Below, piece after piece: positions 7,810 to 16,227 of a DNA stretch of 64,000 nt. Below the pieces are notes generated by a model. That model did not search any database, was not told the DNA's origin, and worked only from the letters and a program-made list of their open reading frames with translations. Source of the stretch: an uncultured Clostridia bacterium (GTDB lineage: Bacteria; Bacillota; Clostridia; Lachnospirales; CAG-274). The stretch spans positions 62,001-126,000 of the forward strand of contig CALWLD010000002.1 in the NCBI GenBank assembly GCA_944381435.1. The letters run 5' to 3'. Both the position numbers and the translations under genes were made by a program. The first letter of the stretch is position 1, and each line of letters begins with the position of its first letter.

Positions 7810-9528
7810 ATGAGCTTATATAACTATTCAAATAAAAATTTTTGTGATTGTAATTGTGACTGTAATTATAACCAGGTATGCTCTCCAGATAAAATAGATA
7901 GCTCTTGCTCTTTAAATAGCATAAGAAAAACTATTATAGAAATAATAAATGCAGTAAAAAATGAGAATCTATTTGGTTTTAATGTAGATGTGGAAATAGC
8001 TACTAGCGATGGTATAACAAATATCATTAATTTCTCTAAATTAACAATAAATTCTATACATTTAACAAAAACAACGTTAATAACACAAAATTTAGCAATT
8101 TCTCTTTGTGATATAGTTAAAATAACAGTTTTAACTTCTAATACAACTGGTAGCTCATTTAATAGTGAGCTATTAAATGGTATTAAAAATATAGCAACAA
8201 CTTGCATTGACCAAGATAGCCATTATTATGATATGAATTCGGGTTGTAATACTTGTAACTCTAGTGCTGATGTTAGATGTGCACAAGGTATGCAAAACTA
8301 TATTAATCAAAATATAAATACTATAGATACTATTAGTTATAACGGTAATTCTGCTGACTCACAACAAGTTGAGCTTATAAAAAATATTTCAACAGCTGAT
8401 GTTTTATCATCATCAACTCTTAATACAACTAACAAATCTGTTTTAAGTGATGCAACCCTAGAAACAAACACTACACCTGTTGTAAATGAAATTACACTTA
8501 GTGATACAGATGTAGTTTCTGAAGTTGTAACAGAAACTAATGAAGTTGTAACCAGTGTAACCCCTACTAATATAGATGTAAGTGCACCTATTACAATAAC
8601 CCCAACAAATGTTGTATCTGAAATTGATTTGACAGATGATTCTATAGTAGTTACAAAGGTAGATTCTACTACAAAAAATGTAATAAACCAAGTTTCATCT
8701 ACAACAGGAACAGTTGTTACAGGGTTTACAGGAGGTAACACTATAACTGGTGTAATATCAAATGTAGATAATATAGAAAATATAACTCCTACTTCTTTAG
8801 AAATACCTGCTATATCATCTACAGGTACAGGAGAATTAAAAGTAACTATTAAAGCTCAATCTATAGATGGAACTAACCCTGTAAGCGATATAGAATTAAA
8901 CGTTACTGTAAATAACCAAAATATATCTTTTAACGGTAACACAACTAAATTTGTATTAGATAATAATACTAATATTTTAGGCGGAAATACAAATACACCT
9001 AATGTTTCTGACATTAATCAAATAGGAACACCAACAACAGATACCTTTGCAAAAACTATTTCAACTACTAACATACCTGTTATAGATACAATAACACCTA
9101 CTAATGTTACAACAAAATTAGTCAATAATGCTACAAATATAGAAATAAATAACGTAGATACACCTACTACACAAAGCGTTTTACAAACAGTTGATGTGCA
9201 AACTAAAGATATAGAATCTATTACTAATGTTACCAGCGTTAAACCTACTGATTTAATATCTAGCACAACAGAAGATGTTTTATCTAGTGCAACGTTATCA
9301 ACTGATAATATAAATGTGTTAGATTCTGCAAATCTTGAAAATGTAACAATTCCTGTTATAAATGATATAACTACATCTGTAGAAACTATCGTTATACCAA
9401 CAAAAGAAAATATAGAAGGTAGAGTTTTTGCTGCTGGTGATGGTATTATGGGAGTTAATAACACTAACGGAGATATAACTGTATATTCTATATGTGATAT
9501 TAATACAGTAAATACTATTACAAACTAA
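7810..9528 (+). CDS. Repetitive Thr/Val/Asn-rich protein with Cys-rich N-terminus, spore-surface candidate
   Basis: Family not recognised. 572 aa with no signal peptide or membrane segment. The N-terminus is Cys-rich (FCDCNCDCNYNQVC, residues ~12-25); residues ~35-125 look like a folded domain; the rest is a low-complexity array of short beta-type repeats around ITPTN and TxxVxxxI. A longer unit occurs twice, beginning at residues 195 and 487 (DVLSSSTLNT and DVLSSATLST), followed by VL, A-LE, PV-N-IT. Cys-rich, unexported and repetitive suggests a spore coat or exosporium protein made in the mother cell; this is inference. Good AGAAAGGA before ATG. Long open frames opposite this gene are composition artefacts. 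Confidence 0.8.
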   Translation: MSLYNYSNKNFCDCNCDCNYNQVCSPDKIDSSCSLNSIRKTIIEIINAVKNENLFGFNVDVEIATSDGITNIINFSKLTINSIHLTKTTLITQNLAISLCDIVKITVLTSNTTGSSFNSELLNGIKNIATTCIDQDSHYYDMNSGCNTCNSSADVRCAQGMQNYINQNINTIDTISYNGNSADSQQVELIKNISTADVLSSSTLNTTNKSVLSDATLETNTTPVVNEITLSDTDVVSEVVTETNEVVTSVTPTNIDVSAPITITPTNVVSEIDLTDDSIVVTKVDSTTKNVINQVSSTTGTVVTGFTGGNTITGVISNVDNIENITPTSLEIPAISSTGTGELKVTIKAQSIDGTNPVSDIELNVTVNNQNISFNGNTTKFVLDNNTNILGGNTNTPNVSDINQIGTPTTDTFAKTISTTNIPVIDTITPTNVTTKLVNNATNIEINNVDTPTTQSVLQTVDVQTKDIESITNVTSVKPTDLISSTTEDVLSSATLSTDNINVLDSANLENVTIPVINDITTSVETIVIPTKENIEGRVFAAGDGIMGVNNTNGDITVYSICDINTVNTITN

Positions 9529-9546
9529 AGTATTTATTTACTTCTT

Positions 9547-9585
9547 ATAAGAAATGCTTATAATTAATTTATAAGCATTTCTTAT
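9547..9585 (+). terminator. Intrinsic terminator after the repetitive protein
   Basis: Perfect 17-bp stem (9547-9563 with 9569-9585, arm ATAAGAAATGCTTATAA), 5-nt loop, followed by GTTATTTT. Separates the repetitive protein from the pentapeptide-repeat gene. Confidence 0.7.
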
Positions 9586-9624
9586 GTTATTTTAAAATAT
9601 TTAAAGTTATTTTAAGGAGTTTTT

Positions 9625-10275
9625 ATGGAGTTAATAAATAATAAAATAAAGAAAGTTAGACTACCAGATAATTTAAAAATAATAAATATTATAAATTTAG
9701 AAGACTATGAAATTGATAATTTATGTGTAGAAAAAGCTATATATAATAATACTTATATTAATAATTTTTATTTTGAAAATGTTTTATTTTCTAATTCTAA
9801 ATTTTACAATGTAGATTTTTCTAAAACAAAATTTACAAATATAAAGTTTCATAACTGTATATTTGAAAGTTGTAATTTTAATAGCTCTTCTTTTAATCAA
9901 GTATTAATATTAAATAGTCAACTTAAAAACAGTGATTTTACAAATACCAATTTTTATAATGCAATTATATTTGAAAGTACTTTAAAGTTTAGTAATTTTA
10001 CGTGTTATAAACTTGAAAAAACAGAAATAAATATGTCAGATATTAGCGAGGCTTTTTTTGCAAGTTCTATTCTAAAAAACTTTACAACTTATAAATCTTT
10101 ATATAATAAAACAGAATTTTTTAAGACATATTTAAAAGATATAGATTTTTCAACTTGTGAAATAGATAATATATGTATATCTGATGATAATAAAGAATTA
10201 AAAGGCATTATAGTTAATTTTAGTCAAGCTGCTTATCTTTCTAAATTTTTAGGGATAGAAATAAAAGATGAATGA
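9625..10275 (+). CDS. Pentapeptide-repeat protein
   Basis: 216 aa. From about residue 50 to 150 the sequence runs in five-residue steps with F, L or I at the central position (FYNVD FSKTK FTNIK, then SDFTN TNFYN), the pattern of a right-handed quadrilateral beta helix. No signal peptide or membrane helix. The family includes gyrase-protecting proteins, but nothing here supports that role. The repeat quality is degenerate, with Asn and Ser replacing the usual Ala/Asp. TAAGGAG precedes ATG. Lies between a candidate spore-surface gene and a kinase-like gene, each with its own signals. Confidence 0.82.
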   Translation: MELINNKIKKVRLPDNLKIINIINLEDYEIDNLCVEKAIYNNTYINNFYFENVLFSNSKFYNVDFSKTKFTNIKFHNCIFESCNFNSSSFNQVLILNSQLKNSDFTNTNFYNAIIFESTLKFSNFTCYKLEKTEINMSDISEAFFASSILKNFTTYKSLYNKTEFFKTYLKDIDFSTCEIDNICISDDNKELKGIIVNFSQAAYLSKFLGIEIKDE

Positions 10276-10476
10276 GATAAAATATATATTTTAATAAAGT
10301 TTTAAATTTTTATATAATTTCAACAATTTTTGTATATTTTTATTATATTTTTATAAAATTAGTACATATTTCATATAATGCTTATTATTTTTTATAAAAT
10401 TTTTGTATAAAAAATACTTTATTTTTATATAAAAATATGTTATAATAAATAATAAATAAGTTCAGGAGGGATTTAT

Positions 10477-11106
10477 ATGAACAAAAAAGTAATTGTTACA
10501 ATTTGTAGAGAATTTTGTAGTGGCGGGAAAGAAGTTGGGACAAAGCTTGCTTCTAAATTAGGCTGTGAATGCTATGATAAAAAACTTATTTCTTTAGCTG
10601 CTAAAGAAAGTGGGTTTACAGAATCTTTATTTGAAGGTGTAGATGAAAAACCAACTAATAGCTTTTTATATTCTATAGCTGTAGGTACACCTTCTACCAC
10701 AGGTGTATTCTTCCAAACTAATGATTTTTTAACTAATGATAAATTATTTAGCATACAATCAGATGTTATTAGACAAATTGCATCTGAAAAATCTGCTGTT
10801 ATAGTTGGTAGATGTTCTGATTATATTCTTAGAGATGAAGCTAACCTTGTTAAAGTTTATCTTAGAGCAGATAAAGACTTTAGAATGAAAAGATTGTTAG
10901 AAACTAATAAAGACATAGATGAAAAACACGCAGAAAGTCTTCTACATAAAACAGACAAAAAAAGAGGTAATTATTACAGCTATTACACTGGAAAAGAATG
11001 GAATAATGCTGGAAACTATGACTTAGTTATAAACACTAGTAAAGTTGGTATAGATAACGCTGTAGAAATAATTTTAAACTTTATAAATAGTATGAATTTA
11101 GTATAA
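10477..11106 (+). CDS. Cytidylate kinase-like family protein
   Basis: P-loop nucleoside-monophosphate-kinase-like protein of the Cytidylate_kin2 family common in clostridia. 209 aa. Begins VTICREFCSGGKEVGTKLA: in place of a strict GxxGxGKS/T loop it carries the CREFCSGGKEVG form typical of this family; VIVGRCSDYILR and a lid-like RKxR region (MKRLL, later DKKRGNYY) follow. It is not the canonical Cmk, whose loop is GPxGxGKS. The true substrate of the family is not well established. CAGGAGGG precedes ATG; a hairpin terminator follows directly. Confidence 0.85.
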   Translation: MNKKVIVTICREFCSGGKEVGTKLASKLGCECYDKKLISLAAKESGFTESLFEGVDEKPTNSFLYSIAVGTPSTTGVFFQTNDFLTNDKLFSIQSDVIRQIASEKSAVIVGRCSDYILRDEANLVKVYLRADKDFRMKRLLETNKDIDEKHAESLLHKTDKKRGNYYSYYTGKEWNNAGNYDLVINTSKVGIDNAVEIILNFINSMNLV

Positions 11107-11111
11107 GTAAT

Positions 11112-11152
11112 AAAAAATAAAACACTATAAAATTTATAGTGTTTTATTTTTT
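11112..11152. terminator. Bidirectional intrinsic terminator
   Basis: Stem around ATAAAACACTATA / TATAGTGTTTTAT, flanked by A6 on the left and T6 on the right. It serves the convergent kinase-like and FNT genes. Confidence 0.75.
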
Positions 11153-11189
11153 ATTTAGATTTATAGTGTTAAAATATATATTAAATAAA

Positions 11190-11954
11190 TTATTTATCTT
11201 TTTTAGATATAATAAGATAAGGTATTGCAAGAAATACTGCACCACCTAAAATATTTCCAATAGTTGCTAAAGATATATTATATAAAATACCACTTATTGT
11301 TATATTAGATTCTGGGCTTATTGCACCAATAACTAATAAACTCATATTAGCAACACTATGCTCAAAACTAGATGTTACAAAAGCGATTATACACCAAAAA
11401 ATCATTATTAGCTTACCACTTTCTGTTTTACATCTATATCCGCACCAAGTAGCTAAACAAACAAGTATATTACACATAATCCCTCTAGATATAATAGCTA
11501 TAGGTTCAAGGTTTATTTTAGAATTAGCAGTTTCTATAAAAAATTCAGGGATATAACCAGATTTTAAAAAGCCTGCTAAGAAAAACAATAGTACAACTAT
11601 TAAAGAACCAACTAGGTTACCTAAATAGCATACAACCCATAATTTTATACCGTCTAACCAAGTTATACTTTTTCTAGATGCACCTACTGATATTACAAAG
11701 TTATTACCTGTAAACAGCTCTGCACCAGCTATAGCACATAAGCTTAATGCCATACTAAAACATATACCAACTATAAGCTTATAGCCTGAAAAATCATGTA
11801 GCATAGCACCTACTCCAAAGGCAAACACAACCCCAAGAGCTACATATACACCTGCCAAAATAGCAGAAAAAAAATACCCTACACTGTTATTTTTTAGTAG
11901 AGATACTTTCTTATAAGATGATTTTGAAACTTCGTCCATCTCTTCTCTAAACAT
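11190..11954 (-). CDS. Formate/nitrite transporter (FNT) family channel
   Basis: Pentameric anion channel for formate, nitrite or hydrosulfide. 254 aa with six hydrophobic segments. Family motifs are present: GAELFTGNN, RGIMCNILVCLATW, SSFEHSVANM (the central pore histidine) and the C-terminal TIGNILGGAVF. Which anion is carried cannot be read from the sequence; there is no pyruvate-formate lyase or nitrite reductase nearby. Start ATG 11954 has AAAGGGAT upstream. Single-gene unit. Confidence 0.9.
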   Translation of the reverse strand: MFREEMDEVSKSSYKKVSLLKNNSVGYFFSAILAGVYVALGVVFAFGVGAMLHDFSGYKLIVGICFSMALSLCAIAGAELFTGNNFVISVGASRKSITWLDGIKLWVVCYLGNLVGSLIVVLLFFLAGFLKSGYIPEFFIETANSKINLEPIAIISRGIMCNILVCLATWCGYRCKTESGKLIMIFWCIIAFVTSSFEHSVANMSLLVIGAISPESNITISGILYNISLATIGNILGGAVFLAIPYLIISKKDK

Positions 11955-12310
11955 AATTTTATCCCTTTCTTAAAATAAAATATTTTACAACTTTATTAGT
12001 TTACCATATTTTCCAAAAAAAATCAATGTTTTACCCTAAAATTAAAATGATAATGCTCATACTATTTATAATAAACAAATTTATAAATTATAAAAACATA
12101 ATATATCTTTTAAATAAAAGAGCTTAATATAAAAATATCTATTTTTATATATACATTAATCTAATAAAAATCATATAACTTTAATAATTCTTATTATAAA
12201 GATTTTACATCTAAATTATATAACCAGCTTTACAAAATTAATTTTTTATGTTAATATTAGGCTATTTATATATTTTTTAAACTATAAATTTTACCAAAAA
12301 GGAGCTAAAA
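11955..12310. other. 356-base divergent intergenic region, AT-rich
   Basis: Lies between the divergent FNT and DHFR-like genes. One 10-bp hairpin (12127-12136 with 12141-12150, ATATAAAAAT arms). No ORF and no recognised riboswitch; promoters must lie here but no pair of boxes is convincing in this composition. Confidence 0.4.
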
Positions 12311-12841
12311 ATGAGAAAAATTGTATTATATATTGCAATGAGCTTAGATGGTTACATTGCAGATAAATTAGGAAATGTATCTTGGATATGTGGTGATGGA
12401 AGCGAACCAAAAAATGCTGGTAGCTATGATACATTCATTCAAACAGTTGATACTGTTATTTTAGGATATAAAACTTATCATCAAATAATTACAGAGCTTT
12501 CTCCTGAAGCTTGGCCATATGATGGTAAGACAAGTTATGTTATTACTCATAATAATTTAGAAAATAAAGAAAATATTATATTTTGTGATAACCTTTATGA
12601 GCTTATTAAAAATCTTAAAAATAAAAATGGCAAAGATATTTGGATTTGTGGTGGTTCTGAAATTGTAAACCAGCTTATAGATTTTAATCTGATTGATAAA
12701 TTTTACATTACAATTGTACCTACAATTTTAGGAGATGGTATCAAATTATTTAAAAAACATAAAGAAAAAATAAATCTTAAATTTATTAGCTCACAAAACT
12801 ATAATGGATTTGTAGATTTAATATATGAAATAAAATTATAA
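12311..12841 (+). CDS. Dihydrofolate reductase-like (RibD C-terminal domain) protein
   Basis: NADPH-dependent reductase fold shared by DHFR and the RibD C-terminal domain; resembles the Bacillus YwjB/YyaP group, whose substrates are uncertain. 176 aa. Visible: MSLDGYIADKLGNVSWI, VILGYKTYHQI, SYVITH, and the NADPH-site DIWICGGSEIVNQLI followed by IVPTILGDGIKLF. AAAAGGAGC precedes ATG. Monocistronic. It is too divergent to call it the folate DHFR. Confidence 0.87.
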   Translation: MRKIVLYIAMSLDGYIADKLGNVSWICGDGSEPKNAGSYDTFIQTVDTVILGYKTYHQIITELSPEAWPYDGKTSYVITHNNLENKENIIFCDNLYELIKNLKNKNGKDIWICGGSEIVNQLIDFNLIDKFYITIVPTILGDGIKLFKKHKEKINLKFISSQNYNGFVDLIYEIKL

Positions 12842-13172
12842 ATATCCTATAAATAAAAATAATCATTAAATCAAAGATATATATTAAATAACCTAAATAA
12901 AAAAGATTAATAAAATAGATAAAGACAAATAATAAAAATATATATTATTACAATAATAAACCAAAAAGCAAGTTAAAGAAACTAAGCTCTGTATAATACA
13001 AAATTTAGCCCATTTAACTTGCTTAAATAAATTATTCAATATTTATAATTTAGTTTATTTTTAACAGATGGTTTTGATTTAGTACTATCTACTTTATAGT
13101 TAATAAATAGTACTATTTTAATATTAAAAAAATTTAAATAACAAAACCACAATATCTAACCCTTTTATATTT
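12842..13172. other. 331-base region 3' of guaA with two nested stem-loops
   Basis: No ORF. Read on the minus strand (3' UTR of guaA): an outer 8-bp stem 13149-13142 with 13076-13069 enclosing a 9-bp stem 13115-13107 with 13088-13080, then a long-loop 12-bp stem (13024-13013 with 12977-12966) ending in TTTTT, a terminator. The loop of the last stem contains a small TGTA/TACA hairpin. The rest is AT-rich with nothing seen. Confidence 0.5.
12964..13024 (-). terminator. Probable terminator of the guaA transcript, long-loop
   Basis: 12-bp perfect stem (AAGCAAGTTAAA with its complement) around a 35-nt structured loop, followed on the minus strand by TTTTT. It lies about 150 bases after the guaA stop. 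Confidence 0.55.
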
Positions 13173-14708
13173 CTATTCCCACTCAATTGTTGCAGGTGGT
13201 TTACTAGTTATATCATAAACTACTCTATTAACATTAGGTACTTCATTTACCATTCTAACACTAATTTTTTCTAAAACATCATAAGGTATTCTAGCCCAGT
13301 CAGCGCTCATAGCATCAAGGCTTGTAACACCTCTTAAAGCGATAGTATAGTTATAAGTTCTTTCATCGCCCATAACACCAACACTTCTAAGACCTGTTAA
13401 AACTGTAAAATATTGCCATATTTCTCTATCAAGACCTGCTTTTGCAATTTCATCTCTAAATACAAAATCAGTTTGTCTAAGGATATCTAATTTTTCTTTT
13501 GTAATATCACCTATTATTCTTATAGCAAGACCAGGACCTGGGAATGGTTGTCTATGTACTAAGAAATCAGGGATACCAAGGGCAGTACCAACTGCTCTAA
13601 CCTCATCTTTAAATAAATCTCTTAAAGGTTCAATAATTTCTTTAAAATCTACAACATCAGGAAGTCCACCAACATTGTGATGGCTTTTTATAACAGCAGA
13701 ATTTTTAGTACCACTTTCAATAACATCAGGATAAATTGTACCTTGTACTAAAAAGTCTACAGAGCCTATTTTTTTAGCTTCTTCTTCAAATACACGGATA
13801 AATTCTTCACCTATTATTTTTCTTTTAGTTTCAGGGTCAGATATCCCTGCAAGTTTACCTAAAAATCTATCTTCAGCATTAACGCGAATAAGGTTCATAT
13901 CAAACTGTTCTTTAAAAACAGACATAACCTCATCACCTTCGTTAAGACGCATAAGTCCGTGGTCTACAAAAACACAAGTTAAGTTTTTGCCAATAGCTTT
14001 ATGCACTAAAACTGCTGCAACAGAAGAATCTACGCCACCAGATAATGCACATAAAACTTTTTTATCCCCTATTTTTTCTTTTAAAGCTTGTACCATTTCA
14101 TTGGCGATATCAGTCATTACCCAGTCGCCTTTACAGTTACAAATTTCATATAAAAAGTTTTTAATTATATCATTTCCAAATTGTGTATGTACAACTTCAG
14201 GGTGAAATTGAACGCCATAAAGGTTTTTATCTTTGTTATAAATACTAGCTGTTGGACAAGTTTCTGTAGTACCAATAACTTGAAAATTAGGTGGCACTTC
14301 TGTAATAAAATAAGTGTGGCTCATCCAACAGATACTATCTTTATCTATCCCTTTAAATAATGGGTTTGTATTATCAACTGTAAGCTCTGCTTTTCCATAT
14401 TCTTTTTTATCTGCCTTACCAACTTGGCCTCCGTTTAAATAGCCCATAAGTTGGCAACCATAGCATATACCAAAAACAGGTATGCCAAGCTCAAATATTT
14501 CTTTATCTACAATAGGTGCATCTTCTTCAGTAACAACGCTAGGACCACCTGTAAATATAATACCTTTAGGGTTTTTAGCTTTAATTTCTTCTATAGGTGT
14601 ATCATAAGATAAAACCTCACAATAAACATTTAAATCTCTAACTCTTCTTGCAATAAGCTGGTTATATTGCCCACCAAAGTCTAAAACGATAATAAGCTCG
14701 TGCTTCAT
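13173..14708 (-). CDS. guaA: GMP synthase (glutamine-hydrolysing)
   Basis: Converts XMP to GMP with ATP and glutamine. 511 aa, full length. Class I amidotransferase domain: [16 protein letters not shown] with catalytic C82, GVQFHPEV. Then the ATP-pyrophosphatase loop [12 protein letters not shown], the XMP-binding [12 protein letters not shown], and the C-terminal dimerisation domain ending [20 protein letters not shown] precedes ATG 14708. Only 21 bases separate it from gerW, so no purine riboswitch fits in front of it; it probably shares the upstream transcript. Confidence 0.98.
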   Translation of the reverse strand: MKHELIIVLDFGGQYNQLIARRVRDLNVYCEVLSYDTPIEEIKAKNPKGIIFTGGPSVVTEEDAPIVDKEIFELGIPVFGICYGCQLMGYLNGGQVGKADKKEYGKAELTVDNTNPLFKGIDKDSICWMSHTYFITEVPPNFQVIGTTETCPTASIYNKDKNLYGVQFHPEVVHTQFGNDIIKNFLYEICNCKGDWVMTDIANEMVQALKEKIGDKKVLCALSGGVDSSVAAVLVHKAIGKNLTCVFVDHGLMRLNEGDEVMSVFKEQFDMNLIRVNAEDRFLGKLAGISDPETKRKIIGEEFIRVFEEEAKKIGSVDFLVQGTIYPDVIESGTKNSAVIKSHHNVGGLPDVVDFKEIIEPLRDLFKDEVRAVGTALGIPDFLVHRQPFPGPGLAIRIIGDITKEKLDILRQTDFVFRDEIAKAGLDREIWQYFTVLTGLRSVGVMGDERTYNYTIALRGVTSLDAMSADWARIPYDVLEKISVRMVNEVPNVNRVVYDITSKPPATIEWE

Positions 14709-14729
14709 AAAATACTTTCCTCCTAAAAA

Positions 14730-15110
14730 TTATTTATCTTCTGTGCTATCTTCTACAGTTTCTTCTTCATTATCTTTTTTGAAAAAATTAAATTTAGAAA
14801 CAACACCAGGCACCATATCAATAAGTTTGTTTACACTATTTTGATTTTTTACATCTACAAGCTGTACAGAATCATTTTGAACAACAAGCATAGCAGAAGG
14901 GCTTAATTTTGCACCTAGTCCACCACCTGAATTTTCATTATTTTTTTCTTTTCTTTCATAAGAGCCTGCTCCAACACCAACAGATATATCAACCAAAGGT
15001 ACAATTATTACATCGCCTATATTTATAGGTTCACCAACAACTGTTTTAGAAGATATAAACCCTTCCATTTTATTAAATAAAACTTCTAAACTACTATTAA
15101 GATTAGACAT
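14730..15110 (-). CDS. GerW/YtfJ family sporulation protein
   Basis: Spore protein family needed for normal germination in Bacillus (GerW, formerly YtfJ); SigF-controlled there. 126 aa. Visible: N-terminal SLEVLFNKMEGFISSKTVVG, GDVIIVPLVDISVGVGAGSY and a Gly-rich GGGLGAKLSP followed by SAMLVV, which is the family core. The start at 15116 is too close to GGAGA; ATG 15110 has proper spacing. Overlaps the region of the DUF2953 stop, and DUF2953 (ytfI) precedes it in Bacillus too, which supports both calls. Confidence 0.9.
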   Translation of the reverse strand: MSNLNSSLEVLFNKMEGFISSKTVVGEPINIGDVIIVPLVDISVGVGAGSYERKEKNNENSGGGLGAKLSPSAMLVVQNDSVQLVDVKNQNSVNKLIDMVPGVVSKFNFFKKDNEEETVEDSTEDK

Positions 15111-15112
15111 AA

Positions 15113-15892
15113 TCATTCTCCTTTGCTAAAAATAATTTTCCTTATAGGTTTTTTAAGTACAAATATAATTATAGGTAACAATATTTTAAATAAAGATGTT
15201 CTGCACTTAATTTCTAAATCTGCTAAAAATATTTCTTTATTAAAATTTGGCATTATACTTATATTTTTAATATACTTCTTAGGCATAAAAGGTATTATTG
15301 AGCTTATTATACCACAAATATTACCTGTTTTAAAGGGGTCATCTAGCCCATAATCAACATTTATTTTTATTTTTTTAAATTTTATAGCTTTTAAAAGCTT
15401 TTTTATTAATACTATAGATGCATTTATTATTTCTTTTTTATTTGGATAATTTATTATAAATTTTATTTTTTCAATGATATTATTTATTTTAGCTTTAATA
15501 TTTTTAAGCTTATCTTTTAACTTTGTTTTTTTTGTATAATCTTCTTTTTTATGCTCGTCTTTTTTAATATCTAAATCAACACTAGCTATTTCGTATTCTT
15601 GTTTTATATCGATATCTTCTTTTGTATCTTCTTTTTCTTCTACCTTAATATTTTTATCTTTATTTTTTAGCTTTATACCAAATATTTTAATTGTGTTAAT
15701 ATTTTTTTTACTATCTAAAGTATAGGTAAAAACACCTAAAATATATCTTATTTTTACAAAATAGCAAGCTTCTTCTTTATTATTAAAAGTTACTTTAAGA
15801 TTTATACTAGAAAAAATAATTATACAAACAATAGCTAATATTAAAGCTAAAATTACACCTATTATTTTTAATATTAGTATTAAAATGCCCAT
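15113..15892 (-). CDS. DUF2953 membrane protein (YtfI-like)
   Basis: Function unknown. 259 aa. N-terminal hydrophobic segment (residues ~3-27), a lysine/glutamate-rich linker near residues 75-140 (KNKDKNIKVEEKEDTKED), then a conserved part with NVDYGLDDPFKTGNICGIIS and IMPNFNKEIFLADLEIKCR, and a C-terminal hydrophobic stretch. The YGLDDPxxTG motif marks DUF2953. It sits directly before gerW as ytfI does before ytfJ in Bacillus, so a sporulation role is plausible but not shown. Confidence 0.85.
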   Translation of the reverse strand: MGILILILKIIGVILALILAIVCIIIFSSINLKVTFNNKEEACYFVKIRYILGVFTYTLDSKKNINTIKIFGIKLKNKDKNIKVEEKEDTKEDIDIKQEYEIASVDLDIKKDEHKKEDYTKKTKLKDKLKNIKAKINNIIEKIKFIINYPNKKEIINASIVLIKKLLKAIKFKKIKINVDYGLDDPFKTGNICGIISSIIPFMPKKYIKNISIMPNFNKEIFLADLEIKCRTSLFKILLPIIIFVLKKPIRKIIFSKGE

Positions 15893-15907
15893 ATTATCAC
15901 CAGTAAT

Positions 15908-16219
15908 TTATTTATTTTTCAAGAATTTTTCTTTTATATGATTTATGTCTTTTATATTGTCGTTAAAAATATTTTTTACCAATATAAATGCTTGTTTTTT
16001 ACCATAAGCCATACCTACGACTATATATTCTTTATCTTTGTATCTATCTTTAAAAGCTTCATTTAAGGAAAATATTTCAAAGGTATGGTTTATATTTTTA
16101 GCTATACAAACTAAATATAAATTAAATATTTTAATGTTATCTTTTAGTTTTTCTATTATTTCATCTTCATTTTCTATATTTTCGTCTAAATATAGCTTTT
16201 TATAAAATTTTAAATTCAT
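15908..16219 (-). CDS. Small hypothetical protein, 103 aa
   Basis: Not recognised. Soluble, Lys/Asn/Ile-rich, with no signal or membrane segment; the central part (EYIVVGMAYGKKQAFILVKNIF) is the most protein-like stretch. It lies 15 bases before DUF2953 and 8 bases after gpsA, in the same direction, and the frame is closed by neighbours on both sides with no overlap, which supports a real gene. ATG 16219 is preceded by AGGTGAT. Confidence 0.7.
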   Translation of the reverse strand: MNLKFYKKLYLDENIENEDEIIEKLKDNIKIFNLYLVCIAKNINHTFEIFSLNEAFKDRYKDKEYIVVGMAYGKKQAFILVKNIFNDNIKDINHIKEKFLKNK

Positions 16220-16227
16220 TATATCAC

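Noticed and set aside
8337..9464. Two long minus-strand open frames (134 and 148 aa) inside the repeat protein gene
   Set aside because: They lie opposite a repeat-rich sense gene in which Thr and Val codons are common, which keeps the antisense frame open; no ribosome-binding site and composition unlike the neighbours.
12842..13172. Purine riboswitch for guaA
   Set aside because: It lies 3' of the gene, not 5', and has no purine-aptamer core.
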